Position numbers and translations under genes: made by a program. This document shows positions 9,309 through 18,195 of a stretch of 64,000 nucleotides of DNA, piece after piece; position 1 is the first letter of the stretch, and each line of letters begins with the position of its first letter. The stretch is from CADEED01 sp963839685 (GTDB lineage Bacteria; Pseudomonadota; Gammaproteobacteria; Steroidobacterales; Steroidobacteraceae), in NCBI GenBank assembly GCA_963839685.1, contig CAWIVS010000011.1, positions 1,246,427 to 1,310,426 on the forward strand, given 5' to 3'. The notes beneath the pieces were generated by a model that saw nothing but the letters and a program-made list of their open reading frames with translations, was not told the DNA's origin and did no database searches.

Positions 9309-9355
9309 GTGCAGCAGGTGAGGGTGAACGGCACGTCTTCGGTAGTTTGCTGCGG
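9309..9355 (+). repeat. 47-bp direct repeat, left copy
   Basis: Matches 18064-18110 with one mismatch by eye. The ends GCAGCA and TGCTGC are complementary, and an inner CGTG...CACG pair exists in the right copy, so it may fold as a hairpin. The two copies have the same orientation and bracket tspO and the light-responsive cluster. Confidence 0.85.
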
Positions 9356-9365
9356 CAAGTCGAAG

Positions 9366-9443
9366 GACTTCCTCGTCTATTCGCCGGTGTACAACATTAA
9401 GCTGCGAACCTGCTACCCGCCGACCCTGGTGACCCGCTCATGA
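9366..9443 (+). pseudogene. Fragment of a prolyl oligopeptidase gene
   Basis: The frame here reads DFLVYSPVYNIKLRTCYP followed by PTLVTRS and a stop. It matches the family segment AYSPLHNVKDGACYPPTLVT found in the complete gene 1.1 kb upstream, just before the catalytic-aspartate motif. The DNA is clearly diverged from that gene, so this is the remnant of a different paralogue and not a fresh local copy. The catalytic-aspartate segment that should follow is absent; the fragment ends where tspO begins. The 47-bp repeat lies directly before it. Confidence 0.7.
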
Positions 9444-9931
9444 ATCGCGACAAACCTGCCCACATCCGGGCTGCTCGGCTGGCTCGCCGTGACATTCGCG
9501 GTTGCGGCGATCGGCGCCCTGGCGTCCGTCGACGCGGCGACGTTCTACGAACAATTGCAGCGCCCATCGTGGGCGCCGCCGGCATGGCTGTTCGGCCCGG
9601 TCTGGACGGTGCTCTATGCGGCGATGGCGATGCCGCGTGGCTGGTGTGGCGCGAGCGCGGCTTCGGCGGTGCGCGGCTGGCGCTGGGGTTGTTCCTGGTG
9701 CAACTGGCGGTCAATGGCCTTTGGAGCTGGTTGTTCTTCGAGTGGCGCCTGGGTGCTTTGGCGCTCGCCGACGTGCTGCTGCTCTGGACGCTCATCGCGC
9801 TCACAATCGTTTTTTTCTACGGCATCAACAAGCTCGCAGCTCTGCTGCTGGCGCCATATTTGGCATGGGTGACGTTCGCGAGCGCGCTCACGTTTGCCGT
9901 CTGTCGCCTGAACCCCGCGTTGCTGGGCTAG
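9440..9931 (+). CDS. tspO: TspO/MBR family membrane protein, frame-broken
   Basis: Five-helix membrane protein related to the mitochondrial benzodiazepine receptor, which binds porphyrins and in photosynthetic bacteria affects light- and oxygen-dependent gene expression. Family motifs are clear but in two frames: LLGWLAVTFAVAAIGALAS, then the signature FYEQLQRPSWAPPAWLFGPVWT in one frame, then ARLALGLFLVQLAVNGLWSW, FFEWRLGALALADVLLLW and a last helix ending RLNPALLG in the other. Breaks are near 9466 and 9640. The length of about 160 aa is normal. The position next to a light-sensing regulator fits a porphyrin or light-stress role, although the two transcription units are separated by 340 bp. 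Confidence 0.88.
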   Translation: MNRDKPAHIRAARLARRDIRGCGDRRPGVRRRGDVLRTIAAPIVGAAGMAVRPGLDGALCGDGDAAWLVWRERGFGGARLALGLFLVQLAVNGLWSWLFFEWRLGALALADVLLLWTLIALTIVFFYGINKLAALLLAPYLAWVTFASALTFAVCRLNPALLG

Positions 9932-10162
9932 ACATCGTCGATGCAATGGCGCACCGGCGCGATATCGCCCGGGCGACTGACGCGTATTCCGCGCTCCCTC
10001 TTGAGGTTGACCCGACAGCATGTCGGGCGCCGGTGGCGCTGTGCCGTTTGCCGCCGCCGGCAGCTCACACAGCCTCCGCCAGCCTGAAATCCAGATCCGG
10101 GAAATTGCGTCGCTACCGAGGGCTTGCGCTGAGCCTCTCCTGACTGATCCACATGTGCACAA
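9932..10162. other. Intergenic stretch with no recognised gene
   Basis: Together with the following operator region it makes 341 bp between tspO and the MerR-type regulator. The first 200 bp are GC-rich, with short open frames on both strands that match no family I know. The last 110 bp (10150-10260) are strikingly AT-rich and hold the palindromes described next, so they are the likely promoter. Confidence 0.5.
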
Positions 10163-10176
10163 GTATTGTACAATAC
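10163..10176. promoter_or_regulatory. Palindromic operator candidate upstream of the LitR/CarH-type regulator
   Basis: GTATTGTACAATAC is a perfect 14-bp palindrome in an AT-rich stretch about 100 bp before the regulator start. A second palindrome, TGTGCACA, lies at 10154-10161. TGTACA-like palindromes are the kind of site bound by LitR/CarH regulators, which repress their own operon in the dark. Candidate -10 hexamers (TATAAG, TAATAA) lie just downstream. Binding is inferred. Confidence 0.5.
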
Positions 10177-10272
10177 GACGTATAAGAACAATTCATAATA
10201 AGCCCTATAACAGGCAATTGTGTATAGGATTTGCACAAGTTAATCTGCGCGCAGTCCCATCGAGGCCCACAC

Positions 10273-11214
10273 ATGCAGACCATCCAGAGTGATACCGGGA
10301 AAGCCGCAGCGGCCCTGTTTCCGATCCGCACGGTCTCCAGCCTGACCGGGGTCAATGCGATCACCTTGCGCGCCTGGGAGAGGCGCCACGGCATCGTCAA
10401 GCCGGTAAGAACGCCGAGCGGTCATCGCCTGTATCGCCAGGAAGACATCGATCGCATCCAGCGTGTGGTGGGGCTGCTCGACAAGGGCCTGCCGATCAGC
10501 CAGGCGGGCCGTGCGCTCTCCGAGCCGGGCGCGAAGGGCCGGTCAGCACGATCGGATCTATGGGAGGCGCATCGCGAGCGCGTGGTTGGCGCGGTGTCGC
10601 GATTCGATGAAGACGGTCTCGACGCAATCTATGACGCTGCGCTCGCGTTGCACTCCATCCAGACCGTGACCGAGCAATTGTTGATGCCGGTGTTGCACGC
10701 ACTTGGCGAGCGCTGGGCGAGGCGCGAGGGCACGGTTGCCGAAGAGCACTTTTTCAGCGGCTACCTGCGCAACAAGCTCGGCGCGCGCCTGCATCATCGC
10801 GCCCGACACGCGGCCGCTCCCCGCCTGCTGGCGGCGTGCCTGCCGGGAGAGCAACACGACATCGGGCTGATGTTGTTCACACTGGCCGCCCACGAAACTG
10901 GTCTCAATACCGTATTGCTGGCCGCGAATTCGCCCATCGAAGAGTTGCCAGTCGCCGCGCGCCGCGCCGGCTGTGATGCCATCGTGTTGTCGGCGACGTT
11001 GCCGCCCGGACCGGGCGTGCTCGATGAAGCGTTGCCAGCACTCGTGGCTGCCGCCGGAGTGCCGGTGTTCGTGGGAGGCAGTGCTTCTGTTGCCGCTCGT
11101 GACGCCATCGTCGCCGCGGGTGCGTACGTGCTCGGCGGGGAAATCGGCGCGGGCGTGCAACGCCTGAGCGAGCGGCTCGAGGCAGCCGGACGCCACGGCA
11201 GGAATGAGTCATGA
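10273..11214 (+). CDS. litR: B12-dependent light-sensing MerR-family repressor (LitR/CarH type)
   Basis: Photoreceptor repressor: adenosylcobalamin-bound tetramer holds the operator in the dark, and light breaks the Co-C bond and frees the genes. Residues 15-85 form a MerR helix-turn-helix (VSSLTGVNAITLRAWERRHG, then PSGHRLYRQEDIDRI). A helical middle domain carries the W-x9-E-H photoreceptor motif (WARREGTVAEEH). A Rossmann-like cobalamin domain has GEQHDIGL, giving the E-x-H-x-x-G loop whose histidine is the lower cobalt ligand. ATG 10273 follows a GAGG ribosome site. The stop overlaps the next gene as ATGA, so the regulator heads an operon. The frame is intact. Presence of all three signature elements makes B12-based light sensing likely. 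Confidence 0.92.
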   Translation: MQTIQSDTGKAAAALFPIRTVSSLTGVNAITLRAWERRHGIVKPVRTPSGHRLYRQEDIDRIQRVVGLLDKGLPISQAGRALSEPGAKGRSARSDLWEAHRERVVGAVSRFDEDGLDAIYDAALALHSIQTVTEQLLMPVLHALGERWARREGTVAEEHFFSGYLRNKLGARLHHRARHAAAPRLLAACLPGEQHDIGLMLFTLAAHETGLNTVLLAANSPIEELPVAARRAGCDAIVLSATLPPGPGVLDEALPALVAAAGVPVFVGGSASVAARDAIVAAGAYVLGGEIGAGVQRLSERLEAAGRHGRNES

Positions 11215-12258
11215 GCGATGCGGCGCGGCACGCCATCGATTGGACCGAACAAGGGTACGTACCCGACGCCGTGATCCGCGCGGGCATTCGGCGGCTGCTG
11301 CATGCGCGGCTCGGGGATCTGCGCGCGGACTCGATCGAGCGTGCACTGATCAGGACCGCGGAGTTCGTCGCGCAGATGGATCGCGCACCGATCGCGCCAC
11401 TGCCCGACAAGGCGCGCGAACAGCATTACGAAGTGCCCACGGAGTTTTTCGCACGGGTTCTCGGGCCGCGACTCAAATACAGCGCCTGTCTGTGGAGCCA
11501 GGGCATCGAGTCGCTGGCAGACGCCGAGCTCGCGGCGCTCGAGACCACCTGTCGCCGCGCCGGAATCGCCGACGGTCAGCACATCCTGGAGCTGGGCTGC
11601 GGCTGGGGTTCGCTGAGTCTCTACCTGGCCGAGAAGTTTCCAGACTGCCGCATCACCGCCGTGTCGAACTCCGACTCGCAGCGCCAGTTCATCACGGGCC
11701 AGGCGGCGCTGCGCGGGCTGTCGAACCTGCGGGTGCTCACCCGTGACATGAACGACTTCGACATCGACCAGCGCTTCGATCGCATCGTGTCGGTCGAGAT
11801 GTTCGAGCACATGCGCAACTACCGGCGCCTCTTCGGGCGCGTGGCGCATTGGTTGAACTCCGATGGACGCTTCTTCCTGCACATCTTCTGTCACCGCACA
11901 CGCGTCGTACGAGTTCGAGGACCATGGCCCCGACGACTGGATGGGCCGCCACTTTTTCTCCGGCGGCATGATGCCGAGCGCGACGTTGCCGCTGCATTTC
12001 CAGGACGATCTGCGGATCGTCACGCGGTGGGCGTGGAGCGGCACTCACTACGAAAAGACCGCCAATGCCTGGCTCGCGAATCTGGACGCGCACCGCGGTG
12101 AACTGCTGCCGCTGATGGAGCGGACCTATGGCGCGGACGCCGGGAAGTTATGGCTGCAGCGCTGGCGCATTTTCCTGATGGCCTGCGCCGAACTGTGGGG
12201 TTTCCGCGCGGGCGAGGAATGGTTCGTCGGTCATTACCTGTTCGAAGCGCGCAGGTGA
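11211..12258 (+). CDS. Cfa-related SAM-dependent methyltransferase, frame-broken
   Basis: Class I methyltransferase of the cyclopropane-fatty-acid synthase superfamily (COG2230-like). The first frame has the acceptor-side opening QHYEVPTEFFARVLGPRLKY, then the SAM site HILELGCGWGSLSLYLAEKF and FDRIVSVEMFEHMRNYRR. After a break near 11895 the second frame continues ASYEFEDHGPDDWMGRHFF, SGGMMPSATL and a tryptophan-rich end (WLQRWRIFLMACAELWGF). Joined length is about 349 aa. It is one of two such enzymes in the operon, and by family logic it adds a methyl or methylene group to an unsaturated acyl chain of a phospholipid. It starts inside the regulator's stop codon and abuts the DUF2878 gene. 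Confidence 0.87.
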
Positions 12259-12819
12259 GTGTCCGTGCAACCGCGAACTCTGTACAACTTCTTCGCCTAC
12301 CAGGTCGCCTGGTTCGCCTGCATTCTCGGCGCCGCGAACGGCCACGCGACGGCCGGTGTCCTCACGGCGATGGTCGTTGTCGCGCTGCACCTTGCGCTGA
12401 GTCCCCGGGCGCTCGCGGATTTCAAGCTCATGGGCTTTGCGGTGGGGATTGGCCTGGTGCATGACACCGCGCTGCTGCAGCTCGGCTTGATCGATTTCAG
12501 CGTCGCAGGGTGGCACGGCGCCTGGGCCGCACCCTGGATGATCGCGTTGTGGATCGTGTTCGCGACCACGCTGAACGAGTCGCTGAGCTGGTTGATGCAG
12601 CGGCGGGCCCTGGCCACGCTGGCCGGGGCCATTGGCGGGCCGCTGGCGTATCTGGCCGGCGACCGCCTCGGTGCGCTCACGCTGCTCTCGCCCTGGGCGC
12701 TGCCGGCCATCGCGCTTGGCTGGGCACTGGCGATGCTGGCGCTGTCGACGCTCTGCCGCCAGCTGCGCGTGGGGCTCGATTCGCCCGCGTATTCGACGCC
12801 CGCAAACGGGGGTGCGTGA
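12259..12819 (+). CDS. DUF2878 integral membrane protein
   Basis: A 186-residue protein of about five hydrophobic helices (FFAYQVAWFACILGAANG, VLTAMVVVALHLALS, AAPWMIALWIVFATTLNES, LPAIALGWALAMLALS). It matches the DUF2878 family known from LitR-controlled clusters in Gammaproteobacteria. The start is GTG 12259, directly after the preceding stop; the stop overlaps the next ATG as TGATG, implying translational coupling. Function is unknown. It may hold or move a lipid intermediate at the inner membrane. Confidence 0.8.
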   Translation: MSVQPRTLYNFFAYQVAWFACILGAANGHATAGVLTAMVVVALHLALSPRALADFKLMGFAVGIGLVHDTALLQLGLIDFSVAGWHGAWAAPWMIALWIVFATTLNESLSWLMQRRALATLAGAIGGPLAYLAGDRLGALTLLSPWALPAIALGWALAMLALSTLCRQLRVGLDSPAYSTPANGGA

Positions 12820-13479
12820 TGGCGCGGCGTACGGCATGGCTGTCGGTGCTCGCCGCGCTGTCGATTCTCGGCGCAGCCGATGCGGCGGCCGAGAACACCC
12901 GGTCCTGGAAATTCGACGTGTCACTCGACGGCCGGCACATCGGTGAGCACCGCTTCACGCTGCGCCAGTCCGGTGAACTGCGGGAGCTGCGCAGTGAGGC
13001 GCGTTTCGCGGTGCGCATCCTGTTCTTCGAAGCGTATCGCTATGAACACGATGCCCACGAAATCTGGCAGGGAGATTGCCTCCAGCAACTCGACGCGCAG
13101 ACCAACGACAACGGCACGCGGCGCGAGGTGCACGGCGCCCGCTCCGGCGATGACTTCCAGGTCGTCACGGTCGATTCGACGCGGCAGCTTGCCCGCTGCG
13201 TGCGCAGCTTCGCGTACTGGAACCCGGACGTGCTGCTCGCGGCCAATTCGCTGCTGAATCCGCAGACCGGTGAGTACGTGAGCGTGCACGTGGAGCGCCT
13301 CGGTCGCGAGGCCTTCGGCCCCGAAGGCCGGCCCGCGGAACGCCTGCGGCTGCGAGCCGCCAATCCCGATGCCGAGAAGTTGCGTCCCATCGAGCTCTGG
13401 TACACGACGGACATGGAGTGGCTGGCGCTCGAATCCGCTGACGCCGGACGGCCGGCGGCTGCGTTACTCGCGGAAGTGA
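12819..13479 (+). CDS. Exported DUF6134-type protein, frame-broken near its end
   Basis: A protein of about 220 residues with a signal peptide (WLSVLAALSILGAADAAAE), then KFDVSLDGRHIGEHRFTL, a segment with SEARFAVRILFFEAYRYEH, and later YWNPDVLLAANSLLNPQTGEY. This pattern fits DUF6134 proteins that accompany LitR operons. The main frame runs on without a stop into the next gene. A one-base shift near 13450 gives RRLRYSRK and a stop at 13477-13479, two residues before the lipocalin start, and is the more natural end. The product is periplasmic by its signal; its role is unknown. The fold may be a lipid-binding beta structure. Confidence 0.75.
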
Positions 13480-13482
13480 CGC

Positions 13483-14013
13483 ATGCGCATCCTGGTGGCG
13501 GTACTGATCATGATCACTTTGCCTGGCTGTGGTACTGCGCGTGCGCCGATCACGACAGTGGCGCACGTCGACCTCGAACGCTTCATGGGGCGCTGGTACG
13601 TGATCGCGAACATCCCGACATCGCTGGAGCGTGACGCGCACAACGCCATCGAGTCCTATCAGCTGGAGCCGGACGGCACCATCGCGACCACCTTCACGTT
13701 CAACAAGGGTGCTTTCGACGGCCCGGCGCGGCGCTACACGCCGCGCGGCTTCGTGAAAGACCGCCGCTCGAACGCGGTGTGGGGCATGCGTTTCGTGTGG
13801 CCGGTGAAATCCGACTACCGCATCGTGCACGTCGACGAGCCTTACACGGTAACTGTCATCGGGCGGCAGAAGCGCGATTACGTCTGGATCATGGCGCGCA
13901 CGCCTGCCATCCCGGAGGACACCTACCAGGGCCTGCTGCAAATCGTCGCCCGCGAGGGTTACGACACCGGCAAGGTGCGTCGCGTGCCGCAAGAGCAGGC
14001 GGGATCGCCATGA
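13483..14013 (+). CDS. Bacterial lipocalin (Blc-type lipoprotein)
   Basis: Outer-membrane lipoprotein with an eight-stranded cup that binds lipids or fatty acids. The lipobox is in MITLPGCGTA. The lipocalin signature is FMGRWYVIANIPTSLERD, followed by the conserved strand FVWPVKSDYRIVHVDEPYT and VWIMARTPAIPEDTY. The 176-residue length is normal for Blc. The stop overlaps the start of the FAD oxidoreductase (ATGA). In this operon it probably carries or protects the modified lipid made by the methyltransferases and oxidoreductase; this is inference from context. Confidence 0.92.
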   Translation: MRILVAVLIMITLPGCGTARAPITTVAHVDLERFMGRWYVIANIPTSLERDAHNAIESYQLEPDGTIATTFTFNKGAFDGPARRYTPRGFVKDRRSNAVWGMRFVWPVKSDYRIVHVDEPYTVTVIGRQKRDYVWIMARTPAIPEDTYQGLLQIVAREGYDTGKVRRVPQEQAGSP

Positions 14014-15286
14014 AAATCGCGATCATCGGCAGCGGCATCGCCGGCAACGTCGCCGCGTATCACCTGCATCGTGAACACGACATCACGGTGTTCGAAGCAG
14101 GCGCACACATTGGCGGGCACACGCACACGCACTGCGTGGAGCATGAAGGCCGCCGCGTCAGCGTCGACACCGGCTTCATCGTGTTCAACGAGCGCACCTA
14201 TCCGCGTTTCATGCAGCTGCTGCGCGAGCTCGACGTGGAATGGCAGCCCGGTGACATGAGCTTTTCGGTCAAGTGCCTGGCGAGCGGTCTCGAATACAAC
14301 GGCACCAGCCTCAACCAGTTGTTCGCGCAACGCCGCAATCTCCTGCGCCCGTCCTTCTGGCGCATGATCGCTGACATCGTGCGATTCAACCGCGAGGCTC
14401 CGGCCGTGCTGGGCGCCGCGGAGGGCCGACTGTCCCTCGGGCGACTATCTTGATCGGGGCGGCTACTCCGAGGAATTCATCGTCCGATACATCGTGCCGA
14501 TGGGCGCCGCGATCTGGAGTTGCGGCACGAAGTCGCTGCTGGATTTCCCGACGGATTTCTTCGTGCGCTTTTTCCACAACCACGGGATGTTGTCGGTCGA
14601 CGACCGCCCGCAGTGGCTGACCATCCGCGGAGGTTCGGCGCGCTACGTGGAAAAGCTGGTGGCGCCGTTCCGCGACCGCATCCGCACGCGCGCCCGGGTG
14701 CGAGCTGGTGCGGCGTAGGCCGCAGGGTGTCAGGTGTGCGTGGCGGGCGCGGAGCCGTCGCGGTTCGACCGTGTGTTCTTCGCCTGTCACAGCGACCAGG
14801 TGCTCGAGGTGCTGGCCGATGCGACACCCGTCGAGCTCGCCACGCTTGGCGCGATCCGCTACACGCGCAACGACGTGCTGCTGCACACGGACACCTCGGT
14901 GCTGCCGCGCCGCCCGCTCGCGTGGGCGGCGTGGAACTACCGCATCGACGGGCGGGCGGCGGAGCGCGTTGCGGTCACTTACAACATGAAACTGCTGCAG
15001 CGCCTGCCGGTGCAGGACGCCGTTGCTGGTGAGTCTCAACATGGATGGTGACATCGACCCGCGCAAGGTGCTCGAGCGCGTCGAATACGCGCATCCCGTC
15101 TATACGCGGGAGGCCGTCGCCGCCCAGGCGCGGCAGGCCCAGATCAATGGCGCCGATCGTGCCTATTTCTGCGGCGCCTATTGGGGCCATGGCTTTCACG
15201 AAGACGGCGTGGTGAGCGCGCTCGAGGCCCTCGAACATTTCAAACAACGCGAACATGCACAGCGCGCTCTACCACGGAGTGCTTAG
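14010..15286 (+). CDS. FAD-dependent amine-oxidase-like oxidoreductase (COG2907), frame-broken
   Basis: Flavoprotein of the NAD(P)-binding/amine-oxidase family. The N-terminus holds the dinucleotide fold KIAIIGSGIAGNVAAYHLHR and FEAGAHIGGHTHTH. The central part reads IVRYIVPMGAAIWSCG and FPTDFFVRFFHNHGML. The C-terminus ends with QINGADRAYFCGAYWGHGFH, the flavin-contact segment. These lie in several frames, with breaks near 14440, 14710 and 15010, and joined length is about 425 aa. Homologues sit beside Cfa-type methyltransferases in LitR and singlet-oxygen regulons and are thought to oxidise or desaturate methylated acyl chains. The 3' end overlaps the DUF1365 gene by 32 bp. Confidence 0.85.
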
Positions 15287-16023
15287 GCACCGGCGCTTTG
15301 CGCCGCGCAAGCACGCCTTCAGCTACCCACTGTTCATGATGTACGTCGACCTCTCAGAGCTCGAGGAGATTTTTCGCGGCCGCTGGCTATGGTCCATGCG
15401 GCGACCGGCGCCTCGCCTGGCTGCGCCGCGCGGACTACCTGGGTGATCCGGCCAAATCGATCGACGAGGCGGTACGTGACTGCGTCGAGGCTGCCGGCGG
15501 CGCGCGCCCGCGCGGCCCAGTGTGCATGCTGACCCATCTGCGCTACTTCGGCGTCGCATTCAACCCGGTCACGTTCTATTACTGCTACGACTCGCCGGGC
15601 GAGGAGGTGGAAGCCATCGTCGCGGAGATCACCAACACGCCCTGGAAGGAGCGTCACGCCTATGTGCTCACCCGCCCGCAGGGTGGAGCAGCGGCCACTT
15701 CTGTCAGCCACCGGTTCGCGAAGGAGTTCCACGTTTCGCCCTTCATGCCCATGCAACAGACTTACGACTGGCGGTTCTCCTCTCCCGGCACTCGGCTCGC
15801 GGTCCACATGCAGAATGTGCAGGGCGGAGCGAGAGTCTTCGACGCCACCCTGCAGCTCGAGCGGCGCGAAATCGGCGCCGCCTCGCTGGCGCGCGCGCTG
15901 GTGCAGTTCCCGCTCATGACCGCGCACGTGCTCGGTGCCATCTACTGGCAGGCCCTGCGTCTGCGGCTCAAGCAGATTCCATTTCACGCCCACCCGAGGA
16001 CCCTGCATGTCAGCTCGCGCTGA
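15255..16023 (+). CDS. DUF1365 family protein, frame-broken
   Basis: Cytoplasmic protein of about 256 residues. The opening ALYHGVLRHRRFAPRKHAF and SYPLFMMYVDLSELEEI are diagnostic for DUF1365. After a break near 15395 it continues LTHLRYFGVAFNPVTFYYCY, EITNTPWKERHAYVL and FHVSPFMPMQQTYDWRF, all strongly conserved in the family. It nearly always lies between the COG2907 flavoprotein and a Cfa-type enzyme, as here, which suggests a partner in the same lipid modification. The biochemical role is not known. The end overlaps the next gene start by 17 bp. Confidence 0.88.
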
Positions 16024-17272
16024 GTCGATCGGCTGTCACAGGAGTCGCGCCGCGGCCGCAGGCGCTCGACCTGCTGGCGAAACGCATCCTGCTGCACAAA
16101 CTCCAGCAGCTTCGCCACGGCCAACTCCTGCTCATGGACGCTGGTCAGACCCACGCTTTTGGTGCGCGAAATGTGGCGCTGCCCGAGCCCGTGGTCGTGC
16201 ACGTACACGACGCCCGCTTCTACAGTGAGGTGGCGTTCGGCGGCTCGATTGGCGCCGGCGAAGCCTTCATGGAGGGCTACTGGACGACCTCGCAACTCGT
16301 GGACTGGTGCGGCTGACGATTCTCAACGAAGGCGTGCTAGACGGGCTCGATGGCGGAGCGGCCGTCGTCACTGCGCCCGCTGCAGCGAACGCTGCACGCC
16401 ATGAGACGCAACACGCGCGCGGGCTCGCGCCGCAATATCTCGGCCCACTACGACCTCGGCGATGATTTCTTCGCCTCGTTTCTCGACGCGACCATGATGT
16501 ATTCCGCGGCGGTGTTTCGCGACGCGCAAATGACGCTGGAACAGGCGCAGCACGAGCGGCTCGAGGCCATCTGCCGCAGGCTCGAACTGCGGCCGGGTCA
16601 CCGGGTAGTGGAAATCGGCAGCGGTTGGGGCGGCTTCGCCATGCACGCTGCGCGCTATCACGGCTGCACCGTGACCACGACCACGATCTCGCAGCGAGCA
16701 ATACGAGTACACGCGAGCGGCGCGCCGCGGCCGAAGGTGTTGCCGACCGGGTGCAGGTACTGAACGCCGACTACCGCGAGCTCGAGGGGCGGTACGACCG
16801 ATTGGTCTCGATCGAGATGATAGAAGCCGTGGGCCGCCAGTACTACGACACATTCTTCGCCCGGTGCGCCAGCCTGCTCGAGCCGGAGGGCGCCATGTTC
16901 CTGCAGGCCATCACCATCGCCGATCAGCGCTACGAACGCGCGGCCCGCTCGGTGGACTTCATCCAGAGATTCATCTTCCCGGGAAGCTGCATCCCGTCGA
17001 TCGCGGCGCTGAGCGCTGCGATCGCGCGCAGCGGTGACCTGCGGATCGTGCACCTGCAGGATATCGGGCCACATTACGCACGAACCCTGCGGGAGTGGCG
17101 GCGGAATTTTCACGCGAACGCGGCGCGCATCCGCGCACTGGGGCATGACGCGGCCTTCATGCGCATGTGGGAGTACTACCTCTGTTATTGCGAGGGAGGC
17201 TTTCTCGAGCGTTCCATCGGCAACGCGCAAATCGTGCTCGTCAAGCCCGGTTCGCGGCTCACGGTGTGCTGA
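16007..17272 (+). CDS. Cyclopropane-fatty-acyl-phospholipid synthase-type methyltransferase, frame-broken
   Basis: Cfa-family enzyme that transfers a methylene group from SAM to the double bond of a phospholipid acyl chain, or methylates it in related pathways. ATG 16007 with a base slip near 16020 gives MSARALSRSAVTGV. Then come FGGSIGAGEAFMEGYWTT, NISAHYDLGDDFFASFLD, the SAM site HRVVEIGSGWGGFAMHAARY, LVSIEMIEAVGRQYYDTFF (family glutamate) and MRMWEYYLCYCEGGF near the end. Breaks occur near 16020, 16315 and 16700. Joined length is about 420 aa, the usual size. This is the second, more canonical Cfa-type enzyme of the operon. Confidence 0.9.
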
Positions 17273-18058
17273 ATGTCGAGTGCCAGTTTCGATCTGCGCG
17301 CGTACGTGTATGCGCTCGCCCTGCTGGGCGCCATCGCCGTGGCGACCTGGAGCGTCAGTCTCCTGCGGCGCAATGCCAGCGTAGCCGACAATGTCTGGTC
17401 ACTGTTCCTGCTGGCATCCGCGGTGTGTTATGCAGGCTTCGCCTCCTGGCATGGCCCGCGCGGATGGATCATCCTTGGGCTGCTGGCGATCTGGGCTGTC
17501 CGCCTGAGCGTGTACATCACGGTGCGCAACTGGGGTGAGCCGGAGGATCGCCGCTACGCGCAGATCCGCGCGAACAATCAGCCTGGCTTCGAGTTCAAGA
17601 GTCTGTTCATCGTTTTTCTGCTGCAGGCCGCGCTGGCCTGGTTGATTTCATTGCCGCTGCACGCCGGGATTCTCGGATCAGGCCGTCTCAACCTGTGCGA
17701 CGCTCTCGGCATCGCGCTGGTGGTATTCGGCATCGGCTTTGAAACCATCGCTGATCTGCAGCTCGCACGCTTCAAGGCCCGACCCGAGAGCCATGGCCAG
17801 GTGATGGACCGCGGACTGTGGCGCTACTCGCGGCATCCCAACTACTTCGGCGAGTGTTGCGTCTGGTGGGGCTTCTGGCTGGTCGCCGCGGCCGCGGGTG
17901 CCTGGTGGAGCGTGATCAGTCCGCTGCTCATGACGCTGCTGCTGCTCCGGATCTCCGGCGTCACGCTGCTGGAGCGGGACATCGTCGGGCGCCGCCCGGC
18001 GTACCGCGACTACGTCGCGTCCACCAACGCGTTCATGCCGGGACCGCCGCGCCGCTGA
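17273..18058 (+). CDS. DUF1295 / steroid 5-alpha-reductase-like membrane enzyme
   Basis: A 261-residue integral membrane protein with about six helices (YALALLGAIAVATWSVSLL, WIILGLLAIWAVRLSVYIT, LLQAALAWLISLPLHAG). The conserved C-terminal motif GLWRYSRHPNYFGECCVWWG is shared by 5-alpha-reductase C-terminal domains and isoprenylcysteine methyltransferases. It starts directly after the stop of the Cfa gene and closes the operon. The frame is intact. A reductase acting on an unsaturated lipid is plausible; the substrate is unknown. A copy of the 47-bp repeat follows the stop. Confidence 0.85.
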   Translation: MSSASFDLRAYVYALALLGAIAVATWSVSLLRRNASVADNVWSLFLLASAVCYAGFASWHGPRGWIILGLLAIWAVRLSVYITVRNWGEPEDRRYAQIRANNQPGFEFKSLFIVFLLQAALAWLISLPLHAGILGSGRLNLCDALGIALVVFGIGFETIADLQLARFKARPESHGQVMDRGLWRYSRHPNYFGECCVWWGFWLVAAAAGAWWSVISPLLMTLLLLRISGVTLLERDIVGRRPAYRDYVASTNAFMPGPPRR

Positions 18059-18063
18059 GTCAC

Positions 18064-18110
18064 GTGCAGCAGGTGAGCGTGAACGGCACGTCTTCGGTAG
18101 TTTGCTGCGG
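18064..18110 (+). repeat. 47-bp direct repeat, right copy
   Basis: Same orientation as 9309-9355 with one mismatch. It lies five bases after the stop codon of the last gene in the light-responsive cluster. The stretch from 18111 to 18195 that follows contains no gene and only a weak TCTCAC/GTGAGA inverted pair. Confidence 0.85.
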
Positions 18111-18195
18111 GCGCTGATTGAGCCCGTTCCACGCTAGCAATCTCACGCTACAGCGGTAGTGAGACCCCGACGTCTCTGGGATACAGGCCCGAGGC

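Noticed and set aside
9928..10236. Cysteine-containing minus-strand frame in the gap before the LitR-type gene
   Set aside because: It crosses the AT-rich promoter region and matches no family such as DUF1289; kept as intergenic.
9309..18110. The 47-bp repeats as integron attC sites
   Set aside because: No core site or integrase gene is present and the enclosed genes form an ordinary operon.
18111..18195. Weak inverted pair TCTCAC/GTGAGA as zapD terminator
   Set aside because: Loop of 12 bases and no T-run on either strand; too weak to call.
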